The position numbers and the translations under genes were made by a program. DNA of 64,000 nt from Limnobacter sp. MED105 (GTDB lineage: Bacteria > Pseudomonadota > Gammaproteobacteria > Burkholderiales > Burkholderiaceae_B). The notes under the pieces are model-generated. The model was not told where the DNA came from and did no database searches. It worked only from the letters and a program-made list of their open reading frames with translations. Where the stretch lies: assembly GCF_000170915.1 (NCBI RefSeq), contig NZ_ABCT01000005.1, positions 124,001 through 188,000 of the forward strand, read 5' to 3'. This document shows positions 1-8,419 of this stretch, piece by piece. Within the stretch, counting starts at the first letter, position 1; every line of letters begins with the position of its first letter.

Positions 1-68
1 TGAATGTGTTCGGTGGGTTTTTGGTCACCCGTCGCATGCTTGAAATGTTCAAGAAAAAGAACAAATAA
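1..68 (+). CDS. pntA: NAD(P) transhydrogenase alpha-type subunit, C-terminal tail (partial)
   Basis: The window opens inside a gene whose last 21 codons end at the TAA at 66-68. The visible tail, NVFGGFLVTRRMLEMFKKK and two more residues, matches the end of the membrane part of the PntA alpha subunit (E. coli PntA ends in a similar FGGF-VT-RML-MF pattern). It lies 24 bases before pntB, which fits a pntA-pntB operon for the proton-translocating transhydrogenase. In many Betaproteobacteria the alpha subunit is split in two; which form this is cannot be told from the tail. Confidence 0.8.
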   Translation, partial: NVFGGFLVTRRMLEMFKKKNK

Positions 69-92
69 ACCAACAGCGATCTGGAGAAATTT

Positions 93-1538
93 ATGGAATT
101 GAGTTTCAACGCAGTGACGCTGTTGTATCTGGTGGCGTCAATCTGTTTCATTCAGGCTCTGAAGGGCCTTTCACACCCCACAACTTCTCGTTTGGGGAAC
201 ACCTTCGGCATGGTAGGTATGGCAATTGCAATTGCCACCACAATCGGTTTGATCTTCAAGCTGGCTGAAATTGCGGGGCAATCTGCGGTGACTGGCCTGG
301 GCTGGGTGCTGGCTGGATTGGTTGTGGGCGGTGGCTTGGGTACTATCATGGCCAAGCGCGTCGAAATGACCAAGATGCCTGAGCTCGTGGCCTTCATGCA
401 CAGCATGATTGGTTTGGCGGCTGTGGCGATTGCGGTTGCAGCTGTTGCTGAACCGGATGCCTTCGGCATCACGGCCAAAGGCAACTTCGACATTCCACTG
501 GGCAACAAAATCGAGTTGTTCATTGGTACCTTCGTGGGTGCAATTACCTTCTCGGGTTCAGTGATCGCTTTCGGCAAGTTGAGTGGCAAGTACAAGTTCC
601 GCCTGTTTCAAGGTGCACCTGTGCGCTTCACCGGTCAACATCAGCTCAATGCGGTGTTGGGCCTTGTGATGGTGGGCTGTGGCATCTGGTTTGCCGTGAC
701 GCAAGACTGGACACCCTTCATCATCATGACGATTGCTGCCTTCATTCTGGGTGTAACACTGATTATTCCAATCGGCGGTGCCGATATGCCCGTGGTGGTG
801 TCCATGCTGAACAGCTATTCCGGCTGGGCGGCAGCAGGTATTGGCTTTTCGCTGAACAACAGCATGTTGATCGTGGCAGGTTCGCTGGTGGGCTCCTCTG
901 GCGCAATTTTGTCGTACATCATGTGTAAGGCCATGAACCGTTCATTCTTCAACGTGATTCTGGGTGGTTTTGGTGGCGAGGCTGATGCAGGTGCCGCAGG
1001 CGGTGGCCAGCAACGCACCGTGAAAAGCGGTTCTTCCGACGACGTGGCTTTCTTGCTGACCAACGCTGAAACCGTGGTGATTGTGCCCGGTTATGGCCTG
1101 GCCGTTGCCCGTGCGCAGCACGCCCTGAAAGAGCTGAGTGAGAAGCTGACGCACATGGGTGTTACGGTGAAGTACGCCATTCACCCAGTTGCAGGCCGTA
1201 TGCCCGGCCACATGAACGTGTTGCTGGCCGAGGCTGAAGTGCCTTACGACCAGGTGTTCGAGATGGAAGACATCAACAGCGAATTTGCGCAAACCGATGT
1301 GGTGTTGGTGCTGGGTGCGAACGACGTGGTGAACCCTGCGGCTAAAGACCCCAAGAGCCCGATTGCAGGCATGCCAATTCTGGAAGCCTACAAAGCCAAA
1401 ACCATTATCGTGAACAAGCGTTCAATGAACGCGGGTTACGCCGGCTTGGACAACGAGTTGTTCTACATGGACAAGACCATGATGGTGTTTGGCGATGCCA
1501 AGAAAGTAATCGAAGACATGGTGAAAGCGGTCGAGTAA
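93..1538 (+). CDS. pntB: NAD(P) transhydrogenase subunit beta
   Basis: The 481-residue product is full length for PntB, the inner-membrane subunit that couples proton entry to hydride transfer from NADH to NADP+. The first 280 residues form a series of hydrophobic helices (membrane domain II). A Gly/Ala-rich linker near residue 300 leads into the NADP-binding domain III, with the VPGYGLAVARAQH motif near residue 330 and the later GANDVVNPAAKDP and NKRSMNAGYAG segments typical of the family. The ATG is preceded by a GGAG-like ribosome site. The gene follows the pntA tail by 24 bases and is closed by a hairpin terminator. Its expected role is NADPH supply. Confidence 0.97.
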   Translation: MELSFNAVTLLYLVASICFIQALKGLSHPTTSRLGNTFGMVGMAIAIATTIGLIFKLAEIAGQSAVTGLGWVLAGLVVGGGLGTIMAKRVEMTKMPELVAFMHSMIGLAAVAIAVAAVAEPDAFGITAKGNFDIPLGNKIELFIGTFVGAITFSGSVIAFGKLSGKYKFRLFQGAPVRFTGQHQLNAVLGLVMVGCGIWFAVTQDWTPFIIMTIAAFILGVTLIIPIGGADMPVVVSMLNSYSGWAAAGIGFSLNNSMLIVAGSLVGSSGAILSYIMCKAMNRSFFNVILGGFGGEADAGAAGGGQQRTVKSGSSDDVAFLLTNAETVVIVPGYGLAVARAQHALKELSEKLTHMGVTVKYAIHPVAGRMPGHMNVLLAEAEVPYDQVFEMEDINSEFAQTDVVLVLGANDVVNPAAKDPKSPIAGMPILEAYKAKTIIVNKRSMNAGYAGLDNELFYMDKTMMVFGDAKKVIEDMVKAVE

Positions 1539-1565
1539 ATTCGACGCAATTGCCTTGTTTTTAAG

Positions 1566-1598
1566 AAGCCCGGTGAGAAATCATCGGGCTTTATTTTT
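1566..1598 (+). terminator. Rho-independent terminator after pntB
   Basis: A 10-base arm at 1566-1575 pairs with 1582-1591 (one G-T wobble) around a six-base loop and runs straight into a T-rich tract to 1598. It sits 28 bases after the pntB stop. The T tract also forms the last codons of the convergent hydrolase gene. Confidence 0.85.
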
Positions 1599-2466
1599 TT
1601 GCAATGTCGCAAATGCGTTGCACCACCAGTTCGGTGTGTTCCATGGGCAAGAAGTGCGTGGCATCGGCAATCACTTCAATGTGGGCCTTGGGCAAACGTT
1701 TTCGAATTCGCGCGTGTGCAGTGGCGGGAAACGTAGAGCCTTTGCCAGCTGCAAGAATATGGATGGGGCAGCCCGGGTCCCGAATCCAGCGTGCGGCATT
1801 GGGTTCGGTGTGTTGAAAGGTCAACGACTCCCAATGGGGTGGGCAGGCCAGTTCAACTTCATTGTTGCTGGTCGGCACAAAGCCATGTTCCACGTAGGCT
1901 TGTAACCACTCGTCGCTCCATGTTCCGAAAGCTTTTTTGCTGCGGTAATTCTCAAAAGCGTCTTGATGTGTCGGGAAACTTGCCCGCCTTCTCGCTGCTG
2001 CTGCGGCCATTGCAATTCGGTCAGCAAAGCCAAACCAATTGGCCAGGCGCAATGCAAACCCCTGCTTTGGATCCAGTAGCACCGGTTCCACCAACACAAG
2101 GCCTTTTACCTTGTCAGGCCTTTGTGCTGCAGCTGCAAGGCTGGTTGTGGCGCCAATTGAATGCCCTGCAAGCCACATGGGTTCACTGGCCTGGTCAAGC
2201 ACGGCGATCAGGTCTTGGTAGTAGGTGGTCCAGCCACGAAAAGTTTTGGGGTTACCTGCCGAGCGGCTTTCGCCGTGCCCGCGCATGTCCCAGGTGTGCA
2301 CATCAAAGTGAGGCAGCAATTCGCGCAGCAATGGTGTGTATGTTTTGGCGTTGAAACCTGTTGCATGGGCCCAATGCAGTTTGGGTTTGTTGCCGGATTT
2401 CGACCAGCGCATCATTTGAATGGCGCTGCCATCGTGGGAAACAATGGGGTAAGCAGATTCGATCAT
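1591..2466 (-). CDS. Alpha/beta hydrolase
   Basis: The 291-residue protein has the alpha/beta-hydrolase layout: an oxyanion-type HATGFNAKTY segment near residue 33, WDMRGHGES near 59, the nucleophile elbow GHSIG with Ser103, and a C-terminal ADATHFLPMEH segment carrying the likely catalytic His. The substrate cannot be told from sequence. The start ATG overlaps the queA stop by four bases (ATGA), so it is translated with queA, but I know of no functional link. Its 3' end lies in the pntB terminator. It could be annotated as an esterase or an epoxide-hydrolase-like enzyme; neither is proven. Confidence 0.85.
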   Translation of the reverse strand: MIESAYPIVSHDGSAIQMMRWSKSGNKPKLHWAHATGFNAKTYTPLLRELLPHFDVHTWDMRGHGESRSAGNPKTFRGWTTYYQDLIAVLDQASEPMWLAGHSIGATTSLAAAAQRPDKVKGLVLVEPVLLDPKQGFALRLANWFGFADRIAMAAAAARRRASFPTHQDAFENYRSKKAFGTWSDEWLQAYVEHGFVPTSNNEVELACPPHWESLTFQHTEPNAARWIRDPGCPIHILAAGKGSTFPATAHARIRKRLPKAHIEVIADATHFLPMEHTELVVQRICDIAKK

Positions 2467-3551
2467 TCGGTGCGTTCAAGCCACATGGCGTCGCCGTAAC
2501 TGAAGAACCTGTATTGTTGCGCAATTGCATGCGCATATGCATTGAGTATGTTGGTTTTTCCGGCAAAAGCAGACACCAGCATCAGCAAGGTGCTTTTGGG
2601 CAAATGGAAATTGGTGATCAGCCTGTCGACCACCTTGAAGGTATAGCCGGGCTTGATAAAAATTTGAGTGTCGCCAGCATGGCCGCTGCGCGCAAATTCT
2701 GCTGCCTTGCCCACACCCTCGGTGGTATTTAAATTGCAGCCTGTTTCTGTGGCCCAAGCCTCCAGTGCACGCAGGGAAGTGGTGCCCACTGCCACTACTC
2801 GACCACCGTTTTCTTTGGCTTTGATCATCGCGGCAATTACAGCACCTGAAATCGCATAGCGCTCGCTGTGCATCACATGTTCGTCCACGTTGTCCGTTTT
2901 CACCGGCAAGAATGTGCCAGCGCCGACGTGCAATGTCAGGTTCAGCAGTTTCACCCCGCGTGCCTGCACTTGTTGAAGCAATTGTTCGGTGAAATGCAGG
3001 CCAGCTGTGGGTGCGGCTACGGCGCCTGGCTCCCGCGCAAACACGGTTTGGTAGCGTTCGTCGTCTTGGGCATTCGCGTTGTGTTCAATGTAAGGCGGTA
3101 GGGGCAGGGCGCCATGCGCATCCAGCAGATCAGGCAGGCTGAGGCTACTTTCCAGCAACTCCAGCTCGTACATCATGTCGTGTTTGCTAAGCACGCGCGC
3201 TTTGGCCACGCCAGCCAACACCACTTCACTGCCCGGTTTGGGTGACTTGCTGGCCCGAATCATGGCGGTGAAACGCTTGTCGTCGAGAATGCGCTCCAGC
3301 ATGACTTCGATTTTTCCGCCGCTGGCTTTGTGGCCCTGAAGGCGGGCCTTCAGCACTTTGGTGTCGTTGATCACCAAAACATCATTGGGTCCAAGCAAGT
3401 TTAGTACATGCTCAAACAGGCGGTCTTCGATGGGTTTGTTGTTCTCGCAAACGAGCAAGCGCGACTCTCCACGGATTTCCGGAGGATGTTGGGCAATAAG
3501 TTGTTCTGGAAGATTGAAATCGAATTCGGACAGTTTCATGGTTGCTTTCAT
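2463..3551 (-). CDS. queA: S-adenosylmethionine:tRNA ribosyltransferase-isomerase
   Basis: QueA transfers and isomerises the ribose of AdoMet onto 7-aminomethyl-deazaguanine in tRNA, the penultimate step of queuosine synthesis in the cytoplasm. The product starts MKLSEFDFNLPEQLIAQ after four extra residues and carries family blocks such as FAREPGAVAAPTAGLHFT and NFHLPKSTLLMLVSAF. The start at 3551 has an AGGA just upstream; the inner ATG at 3539 aligns better with the E. coli start but lacks a ribosome site, so either is possible. The gene lies 14 bases downstream of tRNA-Leu and overlaps the hydrolase by four bases. Confidence 0.96.
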   Translation of the reverse strand: MKATMKLSEFDFNLPEQLIAQHPPEIRGESRLLVCENNKPIEDRLFEHVLNLLGPNDVLVINDTKVLKARLQGHKASGGKIEVMLERILDDKRFTAMIRASKSPKPGSEVVLAGVAKARVLSKHDMMYELELLESSLSLPDLLDAHGALPLPPYIEHNANAQDDERYQTVFAREPGAVAAPTAGLHFTEQLLQQVQARGVKLLNLTLHVGAGTFLPVKTDNVDEHVMHSERYAISGAVIAAMIKAKENGGRVVAVGTTSLRALEAWATETGCNLNTTEGVGKAAEFARSGHAGDTQIFIKPGYTFKVVDRLITNFHLPKSTLLMLVSAFAGKTNILNAYAHAIAQQYRFFSYGDAMWLERTE

Positions 3552-3565
3552 GTTGTCCTGGGGGC

Positions 3566-3652
3566 TGGTGCCGAGGGCGGGAATCGAACCCGCACGTTAT
3601 CTCTAACACTGGATTTTGAGTCCAGCGCGTCTACCAATTCCGCCACCTCGGC
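3566..3652 (-). tRNA. tRNA-Leu (anticodon CAA)
   Basis: The minus strand folds into a class II tRNA of 87 bases. The acceptor pairs GCCGAGG with CCTCGGC, the anticodon loop CTCAAAA gives CAA for the UUG codon, a long variable arm follows, and the T loop has GGTTCGATTCC. The discriminator A is followed by an encoded CCA. It lies directly upstream of queA on the same strand and may share its transcript. Confidence 0.95.
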
Positions 3653-3817
3653 AAGCCCGCAATTATGGCAAAAAACAATATTGAACACAACACCCCTTTG
3701 CAGAAATAAGTCATTTTTTTTGCGATTGCCGAAAATGTGCCCCTCTCGTGGGATTACCGCTTGCGCAACGAACCCACATACTGCTTGTGTACCTTATCCA
3801 AAACGGGTTTGTTCACA

Positions 3818-5398
3818 ATGTCTTTCAAGTGGAAATGGTTGCTTACTACTTTTGTAGCCCAGTTGCTGCTGGGGGGCATTTTCACGGGTATTCAATACGT
3901 ACACATGGGCAAGTTGGCCGAGCAGGACTTGTTTCGGGTTCAGGAAAGTTTTCAGTCCGAATTGACCAAGGCTCATTTGGCCAGCCATGGTCACGCGCTG
4001 AATGGGCTGTCTTCGACCGTTCGGGATTTCTACTCGCGTTACAAGCCTGCTGCTGTATGGGTGAGCAAGGGCAATGAACTTGTTTATGCCATGGGCGATG
4101 TGCCCGATGAGCTGACCGTACCTGCTGCCCCTTTGTTGTCGATTTTTGATCTACCCGCTTCCGGGCAACAGTTGAAGGTGTTGTTTGATGAAAATGAGGT
4201 GTATCGCAGCCGCAATGACATGTTGTTTTACCTCGCGGGTGTGTTCCTATTGAGTGCGCTGGCTTGCTCAATGATTCTGTTGGGCTTGAGCAATACCTTG
4301 TCCGCCCGGCTCGAGGACCTTCGCAGCAAGGCCATGGAGCTGCAATCTGGAAAAATTCAGTCCCGAATCGAGGTGGCCGGACGTGATGAAATTTCCTGTC
4401 TGGGTGCGGCCTTCAACAGCATGGCTCAGGCCATTGAGTTGCAAATGAAGGCCATGGAGGAAAGTCACGCTCGGTCCGTGTCCGAGAAGAACAGGCTTGA
4501 TCTGTTGTTGTCTTCTCTGGCCAGTGGTGTTGCCTATCTGGACGAGCGTTTCAATTTGCTGTACCTGAACAAAGCGCTTGCAAAAATGTTGAGAATTGAC
4601 ACGATCAATCCTGAGTCGGCCAAGCTGGAGGCAGTGTTAATTCAGGCCGGAGTGGTTCGAGAGCAGCGGATACGTCTAAAAGACCTGGTGACTGACTATT
4701 TTGGCAATCATGAAATGCCTGTTGAGCTGAATTTCACGGATGGTCGGGTGTTGCAATTCCGGTTTGCGGTGTACAGCGACAAAATTCAGGGGGCTCATGC
4801 GGTGTTGATTGTGGACGATGTCAGCATTCGAAAAAATGTGGAGGATCTGCGCAATGAAGTAGAGCGCGACCCGTTGACTGGTGTATTGAACCGACGGGGT
4901 TTTGATATGACTTTGGAGGCCAGGCTTTCACGACTGTTGCCCGGAGAAACTATGGGGCTCATGTTTCTCGACCTCGACGGATTTAAAGCGGTGAATGACA
5001 CCCTTGGGCACAAGGCAGGTGATCAAATCCTGAAAACCAGCGCCACTTTGCTGAAAGGCGCCACCCGGAACGTAGATCATGTTGCGCGCTTGGGCGGCGA
5101 CGAATTCGCCATTATTGTGGCCCGCTGCAATATTCAATTGCTTAAAAACATTGCCGAGCGAATTATTGAATCGTTTGCTTGCGACAAGTTGTTGGTGCGT
5201 GTCCGGCAAAACCATGGCTTGACGGTGTCTTGCAGTATTGGTGCGGCCATGCATCCATTGCACGGGCATTCCATTCAGCAACTGCTTGAAATTAGTGATG
5301 AGCAAATGTACCAAGCCAAGAAAGCGGGTAAAAATTGTTATCGAATTGCCGGAGTGGCCAGTGAATCGGTAATTCGTGATGCGGCAGTCAAGGTTTGA
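3818..5398 (+). CDS. Membrane diguanylate cyclase (HAMP-PAS-GGDEF)
   Basis: Translation from the ATG at 3818 gives 526 residues. The first helix is WLLTTFVAQLLLGGIF, a periplasmic segment of about 110 residues follows, then a second helix near residue 140. A HAMP linker comes next, then a PAS-like sensor region, and a C-terminal GGDEF domain. The LGGDEF active site near residue 425 is intact, and RNVD lies five residues before it as an allosteric I-site, so the enzyme should make cyclic di-GMP from two GTP and be product-inhibited. An upstream ATG at 3737 would add 27 polar residues before the membrane helix and is less likely. The 3' end overlaps the convergent CsbD-like gene by 11 bases. 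Confidence 0.9.
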   Translation: MSFKWKWLLTTFVAQLLLGGIFTGIQYVHMGKLAEQDLFRVQESFQSELTKAHLASHGHALNGLSSTVRDFYSRYKPAAVWVSKGNELVYAMGDVPDELTVPAAPLLSIFDLPASGQQLKVLFDENEVYRSRNDMLFYLAGVFLLSALACSMILLGLSNTLSARLEDLRSKAMELQSGKIQSRIEVAGRDEISCLGAAFNSMAQAIELQMKAMEESHARSVSEKNRLDLLLSSLASGVAYLDERFNLLYLNKALAKMLRIDTINPESAKLEAVLIQAGVVREQRIRLKDLVTDYFGNHEMPVELNFTDGRVLQFRFAVYSDKIQGAHAVLIVDDVSIRKNVEDLRNEVERDPLTGVLNRRGFDMTLEARLSRLLPGETMGLMFLDLDGFKAVNDTLGHKAGDQILKTSATLLKGATRNVDHVARLGGDEFAIIVARCNIQLLKNIAERIIESFACDKLLVRVRQNHGLTVSCSIGAAMHPLHGHSIQQLLEISDEQMYQAKKAGKNCYRIAGVASESVIRDAAVKV

Positions 5399-5621
5399 GT
5401 TTGTTGCGTATCTGGGTCAGGCTTTTGTTGACCTCTTTTCCCAAGGCTTTGCCTGTGCTTTTCACCGTGGTTTTCGCGGTCTCTGCGGCGTCTTGGGTGG
5501 CGCCTTTCAGTTTCTGAAATTGGCCTTCACGTTGCAGTTGTTTGTTGCCAGTCAGTTCGCCAATTTTTTGTTTGGTCACACCCACTGCCATATTGATTTT
5601 GCCTTCGTATTTACCCGCCAC
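5388..5621 (-). CDS. CsbD-family stress-response protein
   Basis: The 77-residue product begins MAGKYEGKINMAVGVTKQKI and is followed by GELTGNKQLQREGQ, the recognisable CsbD pattern of a small, charged, helical protein. Family members are induced by general stress in several bacteria, but their molecular role is unknown. There is no signal peptide or membrane helix. The gene is convergent with and slightly overlaps the diguanylate cyclase. No promoter is obvious in the 120 bases up to the dehydrogenase gene. Confidence 0.85.
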   Translation of the reverse strand: MAGKYEGKINMAVGVTKQKIGELTGNKQLQREGQFQKLKGATQDAAETAKTTVKSTGKALGKEVNKSLTQIRNKLKP

Positions 5622-5741
5622 TTTTGTATCCTCCCAGTGTGTTCAGCAGTGTAACTTGCCCCGCATTTTCATGGTTAGCCCCAGTGTCGAAGCCGGCAAT
5701 TAGCCGGTAGCCTTCTAGCAACCCAACTGGAGACATTGCCC

Positions 5742-6671
5742 ATGAAGATTGTTTGGCTGGAAAGCGAGACCGTACGTACCCCCTTGCCACGCCCAGAGTG
5801 CGCACACACCTGGACTGAATACCCGTTCACCACGGCAGACACGCTGAAAGAGCGCATCAAGGATGCAGAAATTCTGATCATTAACAAGGTGAAAATCGGC
5901 CCAGCCGAGCTGGATGCAGCGCCCAAGCTGAAAATGATTCAGCTGGTGGCCACCGGTACCGACAATGTGGACAAAGTGGCTTGCGCCGAGCGCGGCATCA
6001 AGGTAAGCAATGTGGTGAATTACGGCCCTGAATCAGTGGCTGAACACGCCATGGCCTGCATTTTGCAGTTGACCCGCCGTGTGCCGGAGTGGGAAGCACT
6101 GGTGCACGATGGCAGTTGGAGCGCATCGCGCTTTTTCTGCCTGCACACACTGCCCATGCGTGGCCTGCATACCCAAACGCTGGGCGTGTTGGGCAGCGGG
6201 GCGATTGGTGGCAAGCTGATCGAATTTGCCAAGGCTTTTGGCATGACCATTTTGCACATTGAACGCCAAGGGGTAGACAAGCCGCGCGATGGTTATGTGA
6301 CTTTTGAGCATGGTTTGGCTCACAGCGATGTGCTTAGCCTGCATTGCCCCTTGAATGAGCAAACCAAAGGCTTGATCGGGCCCGATACCATTCCCAAAAT
6401 GAAGAAAGGCGCGATTTTGATCAACACCGCACGCGGTGGTTTGGTGCAGTTTGATGCATTGAAACAAGCCATTGAAAGTGGGCACCTGGGTGGCGCTGCA
6501 CTCGATGTACTGGAAGTGGAACCACCCCCTCGCGATCACCTGATGGTGCAGTGGCAACACCCTCGCTGTATCATCACGCCGCACGTGGCCTGGGGCACTG
6601 AAAGTTCGCAAGCCAATGCGGGGCGCTTGGCTGTAAAACATGTCGACGAGTTTATTGCTGAAAACCTTTAA
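5742..6671 (+). CDS. D-2-hydroxyacid dehydrogenase (glycerate dehydrogenase-like)
   Basis: The product of 309 residues has the NAD-dependent 2-hydroxyacid dehydrogenase layout: a split catalytic domain at both ends and a central nucleotide fold with GVLGSGAIGG near residue 150. INTARGGLVQ carries the catalytic-loop Arg, DVLEVEPP the Glu, and ITPHVAWGT the catalytic His. The closest named relatives are glycerate/hydroxypyruvate reductases (HprA), so interconversion of hydroxypyruvate and glycerate is the best guess; the substrate is not certain. The ATG at 5742 follows CTGGAG; an in-frame TTG at 5736 is a weaker start. Confidence 0.88.
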   Translation: MKIVWLESETVRTPLPRPECAHTWTEYPFTTADTLKERIKDAEILIINKVKIGPAELDAAPKLKMIQLVATGTDNVDKVACAERGIKVSNVVNYGPESVAEHAMACILQLTRRVPEWEALVHDGSWSASRFFCLHTLPMRGLHTQTLGVLGSGAIGGKLIEFAKAFGMTILHIERQGVDKPRDGYVTFEHGLAHSDVLSLHCPLNEQTKGLIGPDTIPKMKKGAILINTARGGLVQFDALKQAIESGHLGGAALDVLEVEPPPRDHLMVQWQHPRCIITPHVAWGTESSQANAGRLAVKHVDEFIAENL

Positions 6672-6709
6672 GCAGGCAGCGCCGATTGGCTGTTGTATGA
6701 AAAGTACAT

Positions 6710-6734
6710 TTGCTGCACCCAGCCGGTGCAGCAA
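6710..6734. repeat. Perfect 10-bp hairpin between dehydrogenase and helicase genes
   Basis: TTGCTGCACC at 6710-6719 and its exact complement at 6725-6734 flank a five-base loop. No T tract follows on either strand, so it is not a standard intrinsic terminator. It lies in the leader region of the helicase gene, 56 bases before its start, and could be an RNA stability element or an operator. Confidence 0.5.
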
Positions 6735-6790
6735 GTGAATTTAAAGCAATTGCACAAATAATAAGCATCAAATAGGCTTAGAATGCGTGC

Positions 6791-8410
6791 ATGACACAAA
6801 CTGAACCGTATACCATCAGCGCTGCTGAAGAAGCCGCACTCGCGAATGTAACCTTTGCAGACTTCGCGCTGCACCCCGACATCCAGAAAGCCATTGATGC
6901 CCAGGGGTACACCCAACCTACACCCATTCAAGCCAAAGCCATCCCGGTTGTGATGACTGGCGTAGACGTCATGGGCGCAGCCCAAACCGGTACCGGCAAG
7001 ACCGCCGGGTTTTCGCTGCCCATTTTGAATCGCTTGATGCCCTTGGCCACCGAGAACACCTCGCCTGCCCGCCACCCGGTTCGTGCGCTTATTTTGACGC
7101 CCACCCGCGAATTGGCTGATCAGGTGGCTGCCAACGTGCACACTTACGCCAAGTTCACACCGCTGCGTTCAACCGTGGTGTATGGCGGTGTTGACATCAA
7201 CCCCCAAATTCAGACCTTACGCCGTGGGGTTGAGTTGGTGATTGCGACGCCTGGCCGCCTGCTGGATCACGTTCAGCAAAAAAGTATTAACTTGGGACAG
7301 GTCCAGGTGCTGGTGCTGGATGAAGCCGACCGCATGCTGGACATGGGCTTTTTGCCCGACCTGCAACGAATTATCAATTTGTTGCCAAAAACGCGCCAAA
7401 ACCTTTTGTTTTCAGCCACGTTTTCGCCTGAAATCCAGAAGCTGGCCAAAAGCTTCATGGTGTCGCCCACCTTGATTGAAGTGGCGCGCCGTAATGCCAC
7501 ATCTGAGAACATCAAGCAGGTTATTTTTGCGCTGGACAGTGAAGAAGACAAACGCATGGCGGTTTGCCACCTGATTCAAAGCAAAGCACTGAGCCAGGTG
7601 ATTGTGTTTTCAAACACCAAGTTGGGCACAGCCCGATTGGCGCGCCACCTTGAAAAAGAGGGTGTGTCGAGCACAGCCATTCACGGTGACAAAACCCAGA
7701 TTGAACGAACCAAATCGCTGGAAGCGTTCAAGGCTGGTGAGGTAACCGTATTGGTGGCCACCGATGTGGCAGCCCGTGGTTTGGACATTGCTGATTTGCC
7801 TTGCGTGATCAACTATGACCTGCCCACCACGCCTGAAGATTACGTGCACCGCATTGGCCGCACAGGCCGCGCGGGTGCCAAGGGCACGGCGTATTCGTTT
7901 GTCGTAAAACGCGATGAACGTGCCTTGAAAGACATTGAAAAGTTGATTGGCAAAGCCTTTGTACGTGAAGAGCTTGAGGGCTTTGTGCCCGGGGCGCGGG
8001 CGCCAAGGGAAGAGCGAAGTGGTCGCGAAGGTCGCAGTGAGGGGCGCAGCGATGGCCGCACTGAGGGCCGCACCTACGAGGGTCGTTCTGATCGTCGCCC
8101 TGCACGCAGTGGCGATGAAGCTGCGCCAGCCCGTGAACGTCGTCCGTCACGTGACATGTCCTATCAAGGTGCCCGTTTCAACGACAACGCGCCAATTCAT
8201 CGCGATGCTGAATACGAACGCTTGCGCGCCAAGCTGGCCCAAACTCGGGTGAAAGACTCGCTGTTTAACCAGCCTTATCAGGAATCCAAAGAAGACAAGG
8301 CGGCTGCTGAAGCGGCTGCTTCGGGTCAATCCGCTTCGGCTGCGAACAAACCCAAGAGCAAGAATGCTGCGCCTGTGGCGTTTTTGTTGGGTGGCAACCC
8401 AAGAAACTGA
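6791..8410 (+). CDS. rhlE: DEAD-box RNA helicase, RhlE type
   Basis: This 539-residue ATP-dependent RNA helicase has the full motif set: Q motif region PTPIQAKAIP, Walker A AAQTGTGKT near residue 62, PTRELADQV, DEAD near 177, SAT, the RGLDIADLP block and HRIGRTGR near 352. RhlE-type helicases act in ribosome and RNA metabolism, often in the cold. After about residue 400 a tail rich in Arg, Gly, Ser and Glu with repeats such as EGRSEGRSDGRTEGR is typical of RNA-binding extensions in this subfamily. The gene stands alone on the plus strand and converges with gluQ with only nine bases between stops. Confidence 0.93.
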   Translation: MTQTEPYTISAAEEAALANVTFADFALHPDIQKAIDAQGYTQPTPIQAKAIPVVMTGVDVMGAAQTGTGKTAGFSLPILNRLMPLATENTSPARHPVRALILTPTRELADQVAANVHTYAKFTPLRSTVVYGGVDINPQIQTLRRGVELVIATPGRLLDHVQQKSINLGQVQVLVLDEADRMLDMGFLPDLQRIINLLPKTRQNLLFSATFSPEIQKLAKSFMVSPTLIEVARRNATSENIKQVIFALDSEEDKRMAVCHLIQSKALSQVIVFSNTKLGTARLARHLEKEGVSSTAIHGDKTQIERTKSLEAFKAGEVTVLVATDVAARGLDIADLPCVINYDLPTTPEDYVHRIGRTGRAGAKGTAYSFVVKRDERALKDIEKLIGKAFVREELEGFVPGARAPREERSGREGRSEGRSDGRTEGRTYEGRSDRRPARSGDEAAPARERRPSRDMSYQGARFNDNAPIHRDAEYERLRAKLAQTRVKDSLFNQPYQESKEDKAAAEAAASGQSASAANKPKSKNAAPVAFLLGGNPRN

Positions 8411-8419
8411 GCCTAGAAA

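Noticed and set aside
4928-5314. 128-residue open frame opposite the diguanylate cyclase
   Set aside because: Antisense shadow of the GGDEF domain.
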